From Planctomycetota bacterium (GTDB lineage: Bacteria; Planctomycetota; Phycisphaerae; Sedimentisphaerales; Anaerobacaceae), in NCBI GenBank assembly GCA_023135255.1, contig JAGLTN010000450.1, forward strand, positions 1 through 7,372: DNA of 7,372 nt, given 5' to 3'. Both the position numbers and the translations under genes were made by a program. This document shows positions 7,129 through 7,372 of this stretch, in pieces. The notes beneath the pieces were generated by a model. The model had not been told where the DNA came from. It was given only the letters and a program-made list of their open reading frames with translations, and searched no databases. Numbering within the stretch: the stretch's first letter is position 1; every line of letters starts with the position of its first letter.

Positions 7129-7156
7129 ATTATATCCCAGCAAACGGGGGGGTAAA
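7129..7156 (-). promoter_or_regulatory. Sigma-70-type promoter of the GT39 gene
   Basis: On the - strand there is a perfect TATAAT at 7134-7129 and, 16 bases upstream, TTTACC at 7156-7151, which matches four of six positions of TTGACA. The bases further upstream (about 7153-7200) are very AT-rich, as expected of an UP element. Transcription would begin near 7122, giving a leader of about 36 bases before the ATA. The -35 box is weak, so the -10 box carries most of the support. Confidence 0.5.
7146..7152. repeat. G7/C7 homopolymer in the GT39 promoter
   Basis: Seven G on the + strand (seven C on the - strand) cover the end of the spacer and the edge of the presumed -35 box. A gain or loss of one base would change the -35/-10 distance. 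Confidence 0.55.
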
Positions 7157-7372
7157 ACTAAAATAATTGCAGATATATATAAAATTTAAAAAGCTTATTG
7201 CTTTTGTCTGTGGTATGAGGATGTCTGTTGACAGGGCAGTTTGGTGGATAGGGTGACTCTTGACACAGTTCTAAGACAGTGAATCGAAATATGGAGCTCT
7301 GAAAGAGAGTGAGATAACCGCAAAATTGTTAAAATTAGCCCTAAAAAAGGCAAAAATGAGTTTTTAGATTTA
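7157..7372. other. Non-coding right end, no supported gene
   Basis: The first ~45 bases are AT-rich upstream promoter sequence. A weak six-base-pair inverted repeat (AAAAGC/GCTTTT, 7189-7205) follows. Two TTGACA hexamers occur on the + strand (7228 and 7260) without a matching -10 box. Bases 7275-7367 form a 30-codon open stretch (D-S-E-S-K-Y-G-A-L-K..., ending at TAG) with a protein-like composition but no start codon and stops in frame upstream; it may be a relic. Nothing else is recognisable. Confidence 0.5.

Noticed and set aside
7189..7205. AAAAGC/GCTTTT inverted repeat as a terminator
   Set aside because: The stem has six mostly A-T pairs and no proper T run after it in either direction.
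7228..7265. Two TTGACA hexamers on the + strand as promoters for a gene to the right
   Set aside because: Neither has a TATAAT-like box at 16-18 bases, and no gene begins downstream in the window.

Overview
This window carries part of a cell-surface polysaccharide biosynthesis locus from a bacterium of moderate-to-low GC. Hand counts of single 60-base lines gave roughly 30 to 43 %. The set of a Wzy-type polymerase, nucleotide-sugar glycosyltransferases and a polyprenyl-phosphate sugar-1-phosphate transferase points to a Wzx/Wzy-dependent capsule, O-antigen or exopolysaccharide pathway. The taxon cannot be fixed from the sequence. The style of the GT39 protein and the mixture of gene types would suit an environmental Gram-negative-type lineage (planctomycete-like or similar), but that is a weak guess.

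Left to right on the + strand: (1) the 3' part of a wzy-type O-antigen polymerase/ligase gene, cut by the window edge and broken into two frames at a run of six G (174-179); (2) a complete GT-B family 4 glycosyltransferase (734-1870); (3) a short, decayed remnant of a B12-binding radical-SAM gene that still has a good ribosome binding site (1903 to about 2117); (4) a cytoplasmic TolB/oligogalacturonate-lyase-like beta-propeller protein (2101-3354); (5) a GT-A family 2 glycosyltransferase resembling AmsE (start at 3396, end 4226); (6) an AT-rich polyprenyl glycosylphosphotransferase gene (4297-5571), whose product would start the repeat unit on undecaprenyl phosphate. Spacing is short (15 to 70 bases) and all are co-directional, so they are probably one transcript whose promoter lies left of the window. 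The working model is: the phosphotransferase loads the first sugar-phosphate on the lipid carrier, the GT2 and GT4 enzymes extend it in the cytoplasm, and Wzy joins the flipped units outside. No flippase, chain-length regulator or sugar-nucleotide synthesis gene is in view.

On the - strand, a GT39/ArnT-like integral-membrane glycosyltransferase (7086-5575) converges on the operon with only three bases between the two stop codons. It has its own visible promoter (a perfect TATAAT) and a perfect AAAGGAG ribosome binding site, but the codon at the correct distance is ATA, not ATG.

The last ~215 bases hold no supported gene. There is no sign of an RNA gene, CRISPR array or complete insertion sequence. 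I did not find a clearly new system. The most notable points are the G-tract frameshift in wzy, the ATA start behind a strong ribosome binding site, the G7 tract at the -35/spacer boundary of the GT39 promoter, the radical-SAM ghost gene, and the beta-propeller protein of unknown role in the middle of a glycan operon.
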